Shown here in pieces: positions 42,291 to 54,390 of a stretch of DNA of 64,000 nucleotides. Source of the stretch: Epiperipatus broadwayi (taxonomy: Eukaryota > Onychophora > Udeonychophora > Euonychophora > Peripatidae); NCBI GenBank assembly GCA_028023455.1, contig JAQFVV010006238.1, positions 7,576,572-7,640,571 of the forward strand, read 5' to 3'. Every line of letters begins with the position of its first letter. Within the stretch, counting starts at the first letter, position 1. The notes under the pieces were generated by a model. It was not told the origin of the DNA, searched no databases, and saw only the letters and a program-made list of their open reading frames with translations. Made by a program: the position numbers and the translations under genes.

Positions 42291-42451
42291 ACAGTTCATC
42301 TAATGGCGTCAAATGAGTTACTCAACTTCACATCTCTTCTTTAAAAAAATACCAAAATTCATATTATTACAAAGATTTGATTTTATTCTGAGCTGGGGAG
42401 CAGTTAAGGTAAGCTACTATTTTTTGTATTTAACCCTCCAAAATTTACAAA

Positions 42452-44731
42452 ATGAGTAGCGCTTCCAAATTATTAGGAAATGAAAGTTTCAATGCATGTC
42501 CGATTACTAGATCACATAGTGACAGTAACGTTAATAAATCCCTGGCTAAGCTTTCTACAAGCCTTCGTCTAGATGAAGTGGAAAACAAATATATGCACCA
42601 TAAATCATTTGGTAATGATAAAACTGGTTTAGTCAATCCCAAAACTACAAGTAATAGTTCAAAAAAGCAAGAAGAAACCTCAATGGATTATGAACAAACA
42701 ATTGAAGCGATTGAAAATTCAAACGAAGCGATAGAAAATTCAAATAAATCTACCGCTATTACCGATTTATCCGTAAATATTAAAAAATCAGAAATAAACT
42801 CCGGCCACCTTGAAAACGTTAAATTTATTCCAGCCCATGACAATATAAATAAAAACAATCAAAAACAAAATATAATCACCAAAAATAATTTACCACAAAC
42901 AGAAAACCGAGTTCAGAAAATCGTTATGAGCAACTGTAAAATTTCTAATAGTGCCGGTGGCACTGTACCGAAAGCAGCCTCCGATCACCGTAATGAAAAT
43001 GTTCTGGGCCAAAATACCAATTTAGATCAACTTTTGGAGTACAATAATCCAGAACCAAGTAATAAAACATGGTCCCACCCACAGTCTGTTGGAAATAAGC
43101 CATGACAACAACATAATCACCGAAATTCATATTCTGAATCAAACTATGGAAATTTCGATATGAACCGCATTAAATCGAGAAACCAGAACCGAGCGATAGA
43201 ATTACAAATTGCACAAAATATATACAAATCAGTTTTTCCTAGCCTAAACTCAAATAATAAAGCTAATAACACCAATAATAAAGACAAAAACAGTCAGTTT
43301 AACATCAGTACAGATGCGAATCAAAAGATATCAATGCACTCTCAATTGCAAACCGAGGCGATGGTCTCTAACCAAACAATTGCCAAAAGTTATGCTTCAG
43401 CACTCAGTGACAGGTTATCCAACTCTCAGAAAATAATTTCAAATGATCAAACTCAACATCATAACATTCTTGACTTTGTAGAGGATGAAATTAGCACACC
43501 AATTAATGAACAGATCAAATCACAGCTTAAACAACTATGCTTACAAGAACCGCTAAACAACTATGAAACCATCAATCAGGAATTCAACTCAAGAATTCCA
43601 CCATTACTCCTTAATTCATTTCTGAAATACCATAATGACAACACATTGATCCTCAGCACAACAAACGACAATTGTAATTTGTTTACATTTCCAATAGATG
43701 AATTCTTTGAACTGGTAAAAAACCAACAACTAGAAGAGGCTGTGAAAAGAGTTTATCATCACCCTAACTGATGATATTTTATTATTGAGTTTCACAACCT
43801 GCTCCAGAAAGAAATTTTCAAACAAAACCAACTTTTTCTGAATCAAAGATATTTAGTCAAAATAGAAATGAATCAACCCAGAATTGCATATGGGTTGGCT
43901 CACAATTGTTATGTTAACTTTGCAGAACTCGATCTACAAAAGCTATTATCCAAATACGGGGTTATCACCAGCTTTAAATATCTAAATGAAAAAAGAGCAG
44001 ACATTGAACTTCCCTCAAACATTGTGGCATTCACGATCAAATTACACAAAGGATACACTCCTCTTGACATTCCATCCACACTAGAGGAAAAGAAATGTCC
44101 ACTCTACATTTCCATCCATGGAGTGCAACCTCAATGCTTTAGCTGTGGAGATTGCACTCACCTATTTAAAGCATGCCCAAAGAGAATATGCGAGATATGC
44201 AACAATAACAAAACAAGAAACCACAAATGTAACACATCAACTCAAAATTCACCATATTCACATCATTCCAGTTATAAGAGTAATGCTCATCAAATAGAGC
44301 ACATAACAAATGAAGCACAAATGGATGTAGTCTACACGAACGAACAAGAAGTTTTAGGAAAAACCCAGCTCAATCTTCAAGACAACAGTGTTGTAACACA
44401 ACACATTGAACCCAATCATATATCTCAGCACCCACTTAATATTATTGCCACAACTAACTCTAAAGAGGGACCTCAACCTCAAAACACTGCATACAAGGAA
44501 CATCCAACAAATCCTGCCTCTCAAACAACTGACATGGAATTAACCATCTCAAAAAACAAAAGAAAGTCGCTTGAATCTTCAAGCTCAAATCTGGAAGAAA
44601 CAAGTTATTCCATGGCAGACTCAGATATAGAACCAAACCATACTCAGAATGTGTCACATAAAGTGTCTCATCTGAGAAGAAAAAAAAGAAAAGAGAACCA
44701 AAACAATGGAAACACAATCCAATCAAGATAG
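42452..44731 (+). pseudogene. LINE ORF1, nucleic-acid-binding protein (three TGA stops)
   Basis: One frame stays in register for 760 codons from ATG 42,452 to TAG 44,729, broken only by TGA at 43,103 and tandem TGA TGA at 43,769-43,774. The N-terminal 450 residues are Asn/Ser/Lys-rich and probably disordered. The central part (from about 43,600) looks folded, and DLQKLLSKYGVITSFKY suggests an RRM-like or gag-like RNA-binding fold. Zinc knuckles follow: CFSCGDCTHLFKAC fits CX2CX4HX4C, and CEICNNNKTRNHKC is a second, variant knuckle. The C-terminal 170 residues are polar and end in a basic RRKKRKE patch. In such LINEs ORF1p binds the element RNA. Confidence 0.85.
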
Positions 44732-44963
44732 CAGCTTAATGGAACTTACAACAATCACAAATAATCAGACGAACGCTACCTCCCAAGTAAATGAGTTCAA
44801 AAACAGATGAACAAATGACATTACCATCTAGAGCAGGAAGTCCAGGCACACAGAGACAGAACATAAAATCTCATAAAACGGTTGAGCTGACAGTCCATGC
44901 TGAACATCATCACACTAATGAATAAACCAAGTAACACGCTAACACAATCTCATCAAATCGGTT

Positions 44964-47900
44964 ATGCTGCTTAAAATTGGAGGTATAAATGTCAGGGGCC
45001 TCAATTCCCTTAACTGGGTATGGGCAGTCAAAAGATGGCTAGAGAAAATGAATTTACACATTGTGTGCTTCTCTGAAACCAAGCTACATCTGCAGTCAAA
45101 CCTCAACATAGGTCAATTAATGCAACAATATGGTTTTTTTCATTATGCGCCTTCCATCTCTGCATCATCCGGTGTTGCTATCCTCATAAATAAGAATCTC
45201 CCTCTCAACAAATTTAAATTATTATATCTCAGCAAAGAACTAGTGATTGCCAACCTATCCATCGGTAACTACTATATCAATATAATATATCTATATATCA
45301 AAAACGATCCCACCATTGCCCTCTCAGTGATTTACAAGATCAACTCCCTTCTTTCTTCTGATGCCTCTCCAATCATTTTCTTTGGAGATTACAACATGAG
45401 CTACGATAAGTTCAACTCTAAATACCTGCACCTGATCAACAGAGTACTTCTGTGTGGAGAGGGTTTCTTTCCTCCCGAGTCCTTCTCCTTTTATACACTT
45501 CAAAAAAGATCATTAATAGACCTGTTATATTATACTCCTGAGCTTCACTATAACCTAGATGCCAAACTGCAATTTGTACCCTTTTCAGATCACCTAGCTT
45601 TACTAATCAACCTCCAGATAGACCCCTCCATAGCAATACACACAAACCATTTGCGCACAATACGGTTATTAAATAAAACCAACACTCCCGAGTGGATTTT
45701 TTCGGAGGCATACATTCTTCTAAATAAAATAAATGTTCTCACCCTACCACCGCTTCAAGCTTGGTCATCACTGGTTGGAATACTGAGCACACTAATAGAT
45801 TCCTACACAAGAAAGACCAAAGGTCCCATTCAGCAGTTAAAGGACCTAGAATCCATCAGTAATAGACTCAGCTTTCTCTCATCTACAGACATCAGCACTC
45901 AGGATATTATGGAACTAAAAACACAATACCATGAGAAGCAGAAAGTCCTAGCACACTATATATCTGTTAAAAGATCCAAAATCTTATTATCCAATCGTCA
46001 AAACTGGACATGTAGCTATATCAGGTGGGCACTTGGTGCTGCAAAACGGCCCACCCCTACCATGATTGAAACTAATCAGAATTTATACAGTGGTCCTGAA
46101 ATGCTCAAAAAAATACACGACCACTTCACTAACAAACTACAGAACAATAATTATGCAACTGGTAGAACCTGGAAAGCATCTAGTGATAATGTTGAGCACA
46201 ATATCACAGAGAGGCACATAATTGCAGTCATATTCAGAAAGCACACATCCTGGACTTCATGGAATTCCCAGATTTGTGCTTCTTCATTTCAGCTAGTTCA
46301 CAGGCCCCATTGTGCACAGGGTGATTGATGTACTATCAGGAGACTTTCGGAACATCCCAGACATATACCCGGTCGCTTTAGTCCCATTTCTAAAAAAAAC
46401 AAGAAAATCCCTCCAGTCTTTTAAACCTTCGCCCTATCTCCATGATACCTCTTTTAATCAAGACAATTGAGTCACTTGTGAAGGACAGAATTCAAGACCA
46501 GCTCTATCTTCACATTTCCAAATACCAATTTGCTTGGAAAGGTGCCTCCACACTAGACGCTGTGCAATGCTTCATGCTCATCACTGAACATATTAGGCTG
46601 TGCAGAAAGACAAAACCGCTAGTGATTCAACTTGATTTCGCATCAGCATTTGATTCAGTTATTCCATCAATATTACTACAAACACTAAAAGAATATCAAG
46701 TTCCTAAAGTATACACAAACATAATAGGAAACCTGCTCTATAATCGCTCATGCTATGGGCGGTTGTCTGACGGAATCTGTCGGTTCCTCAGGGATCCCCA
46801 TTGGCTACACTCTGTTTTACCATATATATTAACCCTCTCCTTACTGAAATCGAATGCAAAGTTCCAGGTATCTACGTTCCTGCATTGAAACACCAGGTAC
46901 ATCACATCTCTTATGTTGATGATGTATCAATCTTCCTACCAGAACATAAACATCTTCAGCCATCCCTGTGTATCATTGAAAAACACCCTAAAATACTAAA
47001 CCTGCATATCAACTATAACAAATCTTCCATGTGGAAGATCACATCAGGGGAAATAATCCCATCCATTTTTACATCTCAACCTCAAAAGTTCTTGGGTTTT
47101 CCCATTTTCAAGTCGAGGTTGGCTATGTCAAAAGAGATACAAAAATGCTATCCTTGAGAAAACTTGTAACATCGTAGCCTCTCTTTCCAGGATTACTCTG
47201 TCATTGCCTGGAAAAGCTGCACTACTGAATATGCTAATTTTTCCCAGATTGAACTACTTTCTTCCCATGATAAAGCTTACCAAAACTTTTGAAACTGCAT
47301 TAAACTCACTATGTTCCAGGCTCTTATGGAAAGGCAAAATAGTTGCTATAAGTATATCAAAAGCACGCATGCCAAAAGATCTGAATGGGTTAGGTCTTCA
47401 TTCAGTCTCCACGCTTTACCTACAAAAAGCAAAAAGCAATTGGAGTCATGAGGACCATATATCACGAGCACCCTGATCAGAACACATTTATACCACTAAC
47501 ACCAACGGATACACCTCCACCATTCTGTAGAAAATGGTTGTCAGATTTATGGATATATATAATGGGGACAATAGGTCTATCAAAAACTATCCTAGAATCA
47601 AAGAAAACATACTGGGAAATTTACAAATTTAAATACCCAAACCTTACTCCATCTATGAACTCTCTGGGGCTAAACAATAAATTTCTAATTCTCAAATCTA
47701 AAAAATGGTTTTTGGATTCCAAACATTTAGATTTTCTCCTGAAACTAAACCTCTCCTCCCTACGCACAAGTTACTTCCTGGTCTATAGGAGAGGTTTTGC
47801 CAACCTCAACCCACAGTGTCAGCTTTGATCAACAGCCAAAGAAACCATTACCCATCTCCTTCATGACTGCCCATTTCTTAGCCCACTCAGAACTTTCATC

Positions 47901-48146
47901 CACCAAAAAGTTTCAATAGACTATAAAAACATGCTTTGCATTCAAAATGCCATCAAGACGGGCATTTTTTCGACCATCAGAACATCCATTTTCCTCACTT
48001 TTGCAGTCTGGCTCACCAGGTGCAAGTACATCTTTGGACAGGCAGATAACAATGTCAGCAACACCTTAAAACTATTAAGAAGCATTGTGATAGAGACCGG
48101 CTTCTCGCACCAGACTGGCTACACATTGAATCCTGGGCTACCATAG
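44964..48146 (+). pseudogene. LINE ORF2, endonuclease-reverse transcriptase (frameshifted)
   Basis: The frame starts at ATG 44,964. Endonuclease: INVRGLNS, FSETKLH (catalytic Glu), FFGDYN and PFSDHLALL, the usual order of APE-type endonuclease motifs. This frame runs 454 codons to 46,328. RT continues across frame changes near 46,240, 46,415 and 46,780: HPGLHGIPR, then LVIQLDFASAFDSV (motif A, about 46,620-46,660), PQGSPLATLCF (motif B, about 46,785) and SYVDDVSIF (catalytic box, 46,909-46,935). The thumb region (47,204-47,450) includes LLWKGKI. The C-terminal region returns to a single frame from 47,448, broken by TGA 47,826 exactly where the second Cys of a CX2C...HX4C knuckle belongs (CQL*STAKETITHLLHDC). 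The frame ends at 48,144. Confidence 0.88.
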
Positions 48147-48299
48147 ATTTAGTCGAGTAAGAATTTGCAACCCAAGATCTTCAGTTACCAGCCTCAGGCC
48201 ATTTGTCAAATCTAATTGACAGAAGACTCGAGTCCAAAGATTGATTTGTCATTGTATTCTTTTTGATTTAGTTAATAAAATTCTTTTTTTGGAAAAAAA

Positions 48300-48308
48300 A
48301 AAGGACAA
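48300..48308 (+). repeat. Candidate right target-site duplication of the LINE
   Basis: AAAGGACAA, matching 42,282-42,290, directly after the A-tail. Confidence 0.6.
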
Positions 48309-49200
48309 TTAATAGAATGTTTTTTAACATTTTGCTTACAATATATAAAATACTCAGATTTAATAATTAATGTTCAAAAATGTCTTTTTTATATAACACC
48401 AGTGGCTGAAAATATAACAAGTTTTAGTCTGGATGATTATCAACTTGTGAATATAAACCAATTTAATTGCATTTGTAATTTTATAAATAGTAATATCAAT
48501 TTAGATGCTTAAGGACAATATAGAGCCCATACTATTGATGCTCCTTTAACAAATTAAAAAATTGAGTATTTTATCACAGAGAAATAGCTACTGTAACTTT
48601 ATATGTTATTTTACTGAATTTATTACATTGAAGTGAGATTTGAACATTTCATTTAAGGATCATGTATAAAGTTTTTAAAATTCTAAGAAAAGATTATAAT
48701 AGCAGATCGAACAATGACAAAAATATATTCACTTTTGTTCCATAGACTAAATGAGTCATAGAATAGGGTCTTCATATAATCCTTAATAATTCTCATTAAC
48801 AGGCAGTAATGATCCACTGCATTAAGACTAACAAGACCCTCTGGGTCTAAAAAATGAAAGAAATATTCCCTCATTTGCATGGAACTTATTCAGTAGGAAT
48901 CCATCAAATTAAATTTTTCAAAGTAGAGATATACACCTGCTGAAGAAATGCAATGAAATAGACATGAAATCACTCAACCCAGTAATTCTAGGATACATAA
49001 CATATTTGGCCTTAACATTAAATATATATAATTTAAAATGTAAATGATCATGTCATAACTTTACAATATGTGAACATCTATTATATAGGCTAAACTAAGG
49101 CCTACACAGTTATTTGATAAAATAAAAAAAATTTGGTAAAGAAAATTACTCCTTGCTTAATTGGAGATCCATCCCGTAGGCCTTACTTATATAAAGTAAC
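48309..49200. other. Non-coding AT-rich stretch
   Basis: No supported gene. The 65-codon minus-strand frame at 48,683-48,880 has no recognisable feature. Confidence 0.4.
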
Positions 49201-50059
49201 AGTATATAATATGCCGTTACATTATTTTAAATTAAGATAAAAAGATTATAAATAAAAATTGATTTATTAAAAAGAAAAAAAAACTTAAAAACTGAAAATT
49301 AAAAGTTGTTTAACGTATATAATATATCGCATAGCTAGAATGAAAACTTTAAAAGTATTATTTTTTTTTTAAAATAAAAATAAAAAAGTATTTGAACATA
49401 CTTTTTTATATAAAAAAAAGTACAAGATTTAAAGATAAAATATTTTTGTTAAAAGATTCCTATGTAATCTCAGTAAATGGAAATGATTGTTTTATAAATT
49501 AAACGAAAAGCAAACTAGCCCTTGTGGCTCTTATATAAAAATGTCAGATGAAAGATATAGATAAAAAAAACAAAAAAAATTAGATGTCCAATAGAAGCAG
49601 CAAACCAATGCTCGGACTGCAATGAAAATGATTGGAACAGGAAACTATGTTCAATGAATCCAGAGGATTACTATAAAAAAAAATCCAAATTAAGAACAGT
49701 TCCAGCTTGATTTTTTTGAGAGGGGTGATAAGACGCACTTGTCATTCTCTCTCACTTATTTAAAAATGAAATGACTGTTGAATTACGAATGGTACTGTTG
49801 CAGACCCTGAATCATATGGGTACTGCAATTAAATAGTAATAGGATTAAACCAGCTAAGGCAGCCTCTGGATTGAGAACTATGGTATTTTTGCAAGAATTG
49901 GCAGCAGGAACTGGGAGCTCTTCTACTGTAATACATGAACTGAAAAATTAAAAAAAAAATTAAGAACTTTCGTTAAGATTTGATAAGCTAAAGCTAAATT
50001 TTAAAAGAACTTTAATCTGACTTAAGATTTCAAAATCAATTATTGATGTTTAATTTTAA
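49201..50059. repeat. Duplicated block A, copy 1
   Basis: Homologous at roughly 90% by eye to 53,478-54,390. It starts near GTATATAATATGCC and ends at TTAATTTTAA. The minus strand carries a coding-like trace (LPVPAANSC near 49,915, then QYPYDSGSATVPFVIQQSF in another frame near 49,810). Relative to copy 2 it lacks 42 bp, an in-frame difference of 14 codons on that trace. Confidence 0.85.
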
Positions 50060-50061
50060 CT

Positions 50062-50175
50062 ACTTCCGGTTTGTCAGTGTAATTTGCGCACTTCGGGTAG
50101 TTATTTGATGACATGCTATTTTCTTTCTTTGCTGACGTAAAAAGTATAATCATGACGTCAAAGAAAATATGGCGG
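50062..50175 (+). promoter_or_regulatory. Promoter-like cluster: ETS, two CRE, YY1 motifs
   Basis: Within 115 bp: ACTTCCGG (ETS/GABP consensus, 50,062-50,069), TGACGTAA (50,133-50,140), the perfect palindromic CRE TGACGTCA (50,153-50,160) and AATATGGCGG (YY1-like, 50,166-50,175). This set and order is characteristic of TATA-less animal promoters with YY1 at or just after the start site. It is the only such cluster I saw in the window. Transcription would plausibly start at about 50,160-50,180 on the plus strand. Confidence 0.55.
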
Positions 50176-51279
50176 TTTTTAGCTGTATATGTTAGCTTTC
50201 AAACGATCTTTATTTCAAAAAAATCGGTTGAAATTTAGATTTTTGGCGAATTTTTTAATCAACCACAGTATTTATTTATTTTGTTTTTTTTTTTTTGGTA
50301 ATTTTTGTACTTATCATGAAACGATAAAAGACATAAAATGTTTTACGGCTGGAAGTGAAACTTTCTCCGGTAAGGCCTATAACAGACTATCAACATAATT
50401 ATTCGTAAGTAAAAATTTATAATTTTTTTTTAAATTTTTGGAAAAAATATATTTTTTATTAATTTTAGGTGTGTGCTAATTTTAGTTATATATTTATTTA
50501 TTTATGCTCATATACAATTCATATCTATCGAAAAATTGGTATGTGTGTAATTATATATTTGTGCTCGTATATGCTCTATAGAATTCATATTTATCATAAT
50601 TTTCTAAAAGTAGTTTGTAATACATTTATTTATGCTCACATGGAATTCATATTTATCGAAAAATTAGTATGATTTAGTTTGTAATTATATATTTACTCGT
50701 ATAAAACTTATTAGTATATAATTCATATCATAATTATCTAAAGTTATATCTACAATAATCCTCTTATTTTTATAAAAATAATGATTTTCAAAAAGTATAC
50801 TATTTGAAAATCATTAATTATGTTTATATAATATGTTTTACAAGCAATGGGTTATAAAACTAATAATCAAATATATACAAACTTTGTATACACAAACATA
50901 TAATCCAATTCTGAAACTTGTTTATGTTTATGCTTGATCATGCTTTGCTTTTGCTATATGTTTCATAACATTATTTTCAAATCTACAGACTATATGCAAA
51001 TAAATTATATCTGTGTACAATAAATATAAAAAGATAGCATCACTTCTGTATATAAAGAATATAAACATCACTTGTGCAGTGCATAAAGAATATAAACACT
51101 GGTGACCACAAAGAATATAAACATTATTGTACACAAAATATATAAAATGCAGAGATGAAACTCATTTTATCAGTGGTATAGAAAGTAGTCTACAATTTCT
51201 AGTTTTAGACAGACAAGAAGCCAATTGCTATGATAATTTCTTTTGTATCTTTTATTAGGATGAATCTTTTTCTTTATAG

Positions 51280-51375
51280 ACGCCTTTGACATTTAGAACA
51301 TTTAGGGTACAAGATAAAAATGAAGAAGTCATATCCGACTTCTTTTGGAGATTGTGAAGCTGTGGATTATCTCAG
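51280..51375 (+). CDS. Candidate first coding exon, unknown gene
   Basis: A good acceptor (CTTTTTCTTTATAG, ending 51,279) and donor (CTCAG/GTAAGA at 51,375/51,376) bound a 96-bp segment. An ATG at 51,320 opens 18 codons (MKKSYPTSFGDCEAVDYL) into the donor in phase 2. An upstream non-coding exon could run from about 50,165 to either CCG/GTAAGG (50,369) or TTC/GTAAGT (50,404). I found no convincing next exon in the window and do not recognise the peptide. It may be a gene 5' end, a transposon passenger or chance. Confidence 0.3.
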
Positions 51376-51714
51376 GTAAGACATATTATACATGTTTAGA
51401 AAGATAATTTTGTAAGGAATAGAAAGAAATTATCACTGAAGATGTATTTTGAATTTTAGTTAATGTTAATTTCCAAATTATGAACAAACAATAAAATAAT
51501 AATTATTTCGGATGTGAAAATTTCTTTTTTTTCTTATTTTTTATATAGTTATCACTATTTATTTTATGCTTATTGTTTTCCTTAATTTTTCTAGTTTCTA
51601 GCAATGTAATTGTTTTTGCTCTAACATAATTAAAACTGAAGTTATTATGAAAATTGTGTCTCATGCCAGTATTTTAAAAAGTTCAATATGGCGGCTTGAA
51701 GCTGAAGTATTTAA

Positions 51715-52960
51715 ATATTTTGAGTTTGCTGATTTAATCATTTCCATTTTTTTTTATTTATTGACTAAATTATTTAAATGCATTAAATTTAAATTGGGTA
51801 TAGATGACTGCATAGATTCATTAACGTTTAATTATTTTTTTATTTTCATATTGATTAAAATATATAGATATTCAGTAAATATGATACCTCACGTTGAGTA
51901 TCTAAAACTGTATTTATTCGAATACCATTTAAGTTATTGGTGTCAATGTGGCATTTTATGATGAATGCCATTGGGTTTCTTGTAAATTTCCCTCAGCAAT
52001 TCCATCAATGACTTTATATTTTAATCGTTTATGTATATTTTGAATGGGTTTTAATTTCAGTCTTTTTGTCTCATAGTTAGGTCAATGCTGGTGGAGGGAT
52101 ATATGGGTGTTTATATCAATGTAATGTGAAGCATGTTTAGCATACAGGGCAAAGCCCAATTGAATGCATGATCCAAAGATGTAGTCATTGTGTTGCAATG
52201 GATGCAGACATATTTACTGTGCCTTTGACCTCTTTTTAGCTCTTGTATGGGGACTATAAGTCAGCATTAAGACCGCTCTCCCCTCATACATAGCATTTCT
52301 TTTTAATTATTTTATATACATAATTCCTTCACCAGACAGATGCACATTCCTGTACTGGATGAGGATCATGTCACTCAAATAATATCATGCTGTCAGATGC
52401 ACATTCCTGTCAGTGTGGTTTTATGCTAGCATCTTCATATTGCATTGGTTGTGACTATATACCTGGAAGCAGGCATTGGTTTGGCTGCAAACTTTTAGTC
52501 TGAGATTGAACAATTGTTTTGAAAAGATTTTAACTGTGTAATCTATGTAGCCTATCTATACTCAACATTCTAAAGTAAAATTTATTAAAATGTCCATCTG
52601 TGCGAATGGTTTAAAATAATAATTTAAATTTAAAAATTAATATTAAAATCTAAAGAAATTTTATTCCTCAATTTTATTTATATGTGCTTTAATAAATGTT
52701 TGTTTGTGTTATTACTGGCAGTGGCTTCTTTTATTTTTTTAATCTTTATTAAAATATATTTTAATAAATCTGTTTTTAAACCTCTGCTACTCCATGAGCT
52801 AGTGACTAGGGCTGATGGTCAAAATAAAATATATATGTAAAAATGTGAATCTTTAACTTATGTATCTGCCTACTATATAAAGTTTCCAGGTTCAATGGCC
52901 TGGTAACACCCTGCATGGCAGATATGGTAAGACTCTAACTCCCTGACTGTTATAATTGGC
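51715..52960. repeat. Duplicated block B, copy 1
   Basis: Homologous at roughly 90% by eye to 54,391-55,650, from ATATTTTGAGTTTGCTG to about CTCCCTGACTGTTATAAT. The minus strand preserves a protein-like frame also present in copy 2 (YIFGSCIQLGFALYAKHASH). A direct repeat CAGATGCACATTCCTGT occurs twice (about 52,337 and 52,395), and the unit is also duplicated in copy 2. Confidence 0.85.
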
Positions 52961-53477
52961 CACCTAACATGGATCAATACATTTTAACCATGAGTACCCT
53001 GAGAATTTTAAAAATAAATCATGCCAATAACATTTTTCTGAAATGATTATATATTTTTTGTATTAACATAAAGTTATAGTTTGAATTTTGTGTAAAGAGT
53101 ACTACCAGTAAGAAAATTGTGCATATGTAGAAATAAATGCAAGGAATAAAATGTAATAATTAATATAAATCATAATTTCTTTTTTTTAAAAAAAAAGTCT
53201 TATTTAAAATCCAACCATTTAACTTGCCTAAGTAATAGTTAAAAGTAGAAGAAAAGAAACTTGGAAGGGAGGGGGCAGAAATTTAGCTGGTAGTAAAGAA
53301 TCAACAGTCAACAATTTTTTTATCATTATATTTGTGTGTAATTACTAACCAAAGTTTTGTCTTTTAAAAAAAAAAGTTTAGTATATAATTAATTTGTGTA
53401 ACGTAATTACTAACACTAAGTAAATTCTTTTTTTTTTAATGTTTTTGTTTTTTGAGGAAGTTTACTGATATGTAATG
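52961..53477. other. Spacer between the duplicated copies
   Basis: AT-rich and non-coding. It contains a short internal near-repeat, ATTACTAACCAAAGTTTTG and ATTACTAACACTAAG, with long A or T runs. Confidence 0.4.
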
Positions 53478-54390
53478 GTATATAATATGCCATTACATTA
53501 TTTTAAATTAAAATAAAAAGATTATAAATAAAAATTGATTTATTAAAAAGAAAAAAACTTAACTTAAAACTGAAAATTAAAAGTTGATTAACGTATATAA
53601 TATATCACATAGATGGAATGAAAACTTTAAAAGTATTAATTTTTTTTTTTTTTTAAATAAAAAAAAAGTATTTGAATGTACTTTTTTATAAAAAAAAAGT
53701 ACAAGATTTAAAGATAAAATATTTTTGTTAAAAGATTCCTATGTAATCTTAGTAAATGGAAATGATTGTTTTATAAATTAAATGAAAAGCAAACTAGCCC
53801 TTGGGGCTCTTATACAAAAAAAGTCAGATGAAAGATATAGATAAGAGAACAAAAAAAATTAGATATCCAATAGAAGCAGCAAACCAATGCTTGGACCGTA
53901 ATGAAATGATTGGAACAGGAAACTATGTTCAATGAATCTGGAGGATTACTATAAAAAATATCCGAATTAAGAACAGTTCCAGCTTGATTTTTTTGAGAGG
54001 GCTGATAAGATGCACTTGTCACACTCACTCACTTATTAAAAAAATGAAATGACTGTTGAATTATAAATGGTACTGTTGCAGACCCTGAATCATATGGGTA
54101 CTGCAATTAAATAGTACTAGGATTGAACCAGCTAAGGCAGCCTCCAGATTGAGAACTATGGTATGAACAACAGACCAATCTTCCATGAAATTATAACTAA
54201 TAAAGTCTTCACAGGAATTGGCAGCAGGAACCGGGAGCTCTTCTACTGTAAGACATAAACTGAAAAATTTAAAAAAAAAATAATAATAATTAAGAACTTT
54301 CATTAAGATTTGATAAGCTAAACCTAAATTTTAAAATGAACTTTAATCTGACTTAAGATTTCAAAATCAATTATTGATGTTTAATTTTAA
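53478..54390. repeat. Duplicated block A, copy 2
   Basis: Pairs with 49,201-50,059 and is directly joined to block B copy 2 through TTAA at 54,387-54,390. On the minus strand an 80-codon frame (54,061-54,303) reads LPVPAANSCEDFISYNFM and includes 14 codons missing from copy 1. Confidence 0.85.

Larger units (their letters stand above)
42291..48302 (+). mobile_element. Full-length LINE (L1/Tx1-like non-LTR retrotransposon)
   Basis: About 6.0 kb. A short 5' UTR is followed by ORF1 with zinc knuckles, then ORF2 with an apurinic-type endonuclease at the N-terminus, RT, and a C-terminal cysteine/histidine knuckle. The element ends with AATAAAATTC and A11. Matching AAAGGACAA on both sides supports insertion by target-primed reverse transcription of a complete copy. 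The C-terminal layout after RT (LWKGKI...LNGLGLHSVS) resembles L1/Tx1-type elements. ORF1 has three in-frame TGA codons, and ORF2 has at least five frame changes, so this copy is dead. Confidence 0.88.
50060..51710 (+). mobile_element. TTAA-flanked 1.65-kb segment with promoter-like cluster
   Basis: TTAA at 50,056-50,059 and again at 51,711-51,714 brackets 1,651 bp that are absent from the duplicated copy, where block A passes straight into block B through one TTAA (54,387-54,390). The tips are weakly inverted: CTACTTCCGG at the left, and ATACTTCAGC on the reverse of the right end. TTAA duplication is typical of piggyBac-type transposition. There is no transposase. Inside are a promoter-like cluster and a candidate spliced exon, and AATATGGCGG occurs near both ends (50,166 and 51,685). 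The alternative is that the second copy lost this piece by deletion between TTAA sites. Confidence 0.6.

Noticed and set aside
47448-48146. TGA recoding as cysteine or tryptophan in this genome
   Set aside because: The stops in the gypsy element fall at positions expected to be other residues (for example a TGA in the IVWAFQKF region), so there is no consistent reassignment.
53810-54028. 72-codon minus-strand frame as an independent gene
   Set aside because: It lies in duplicated block A and is broken in the other copy; treated as part of the coding relic.
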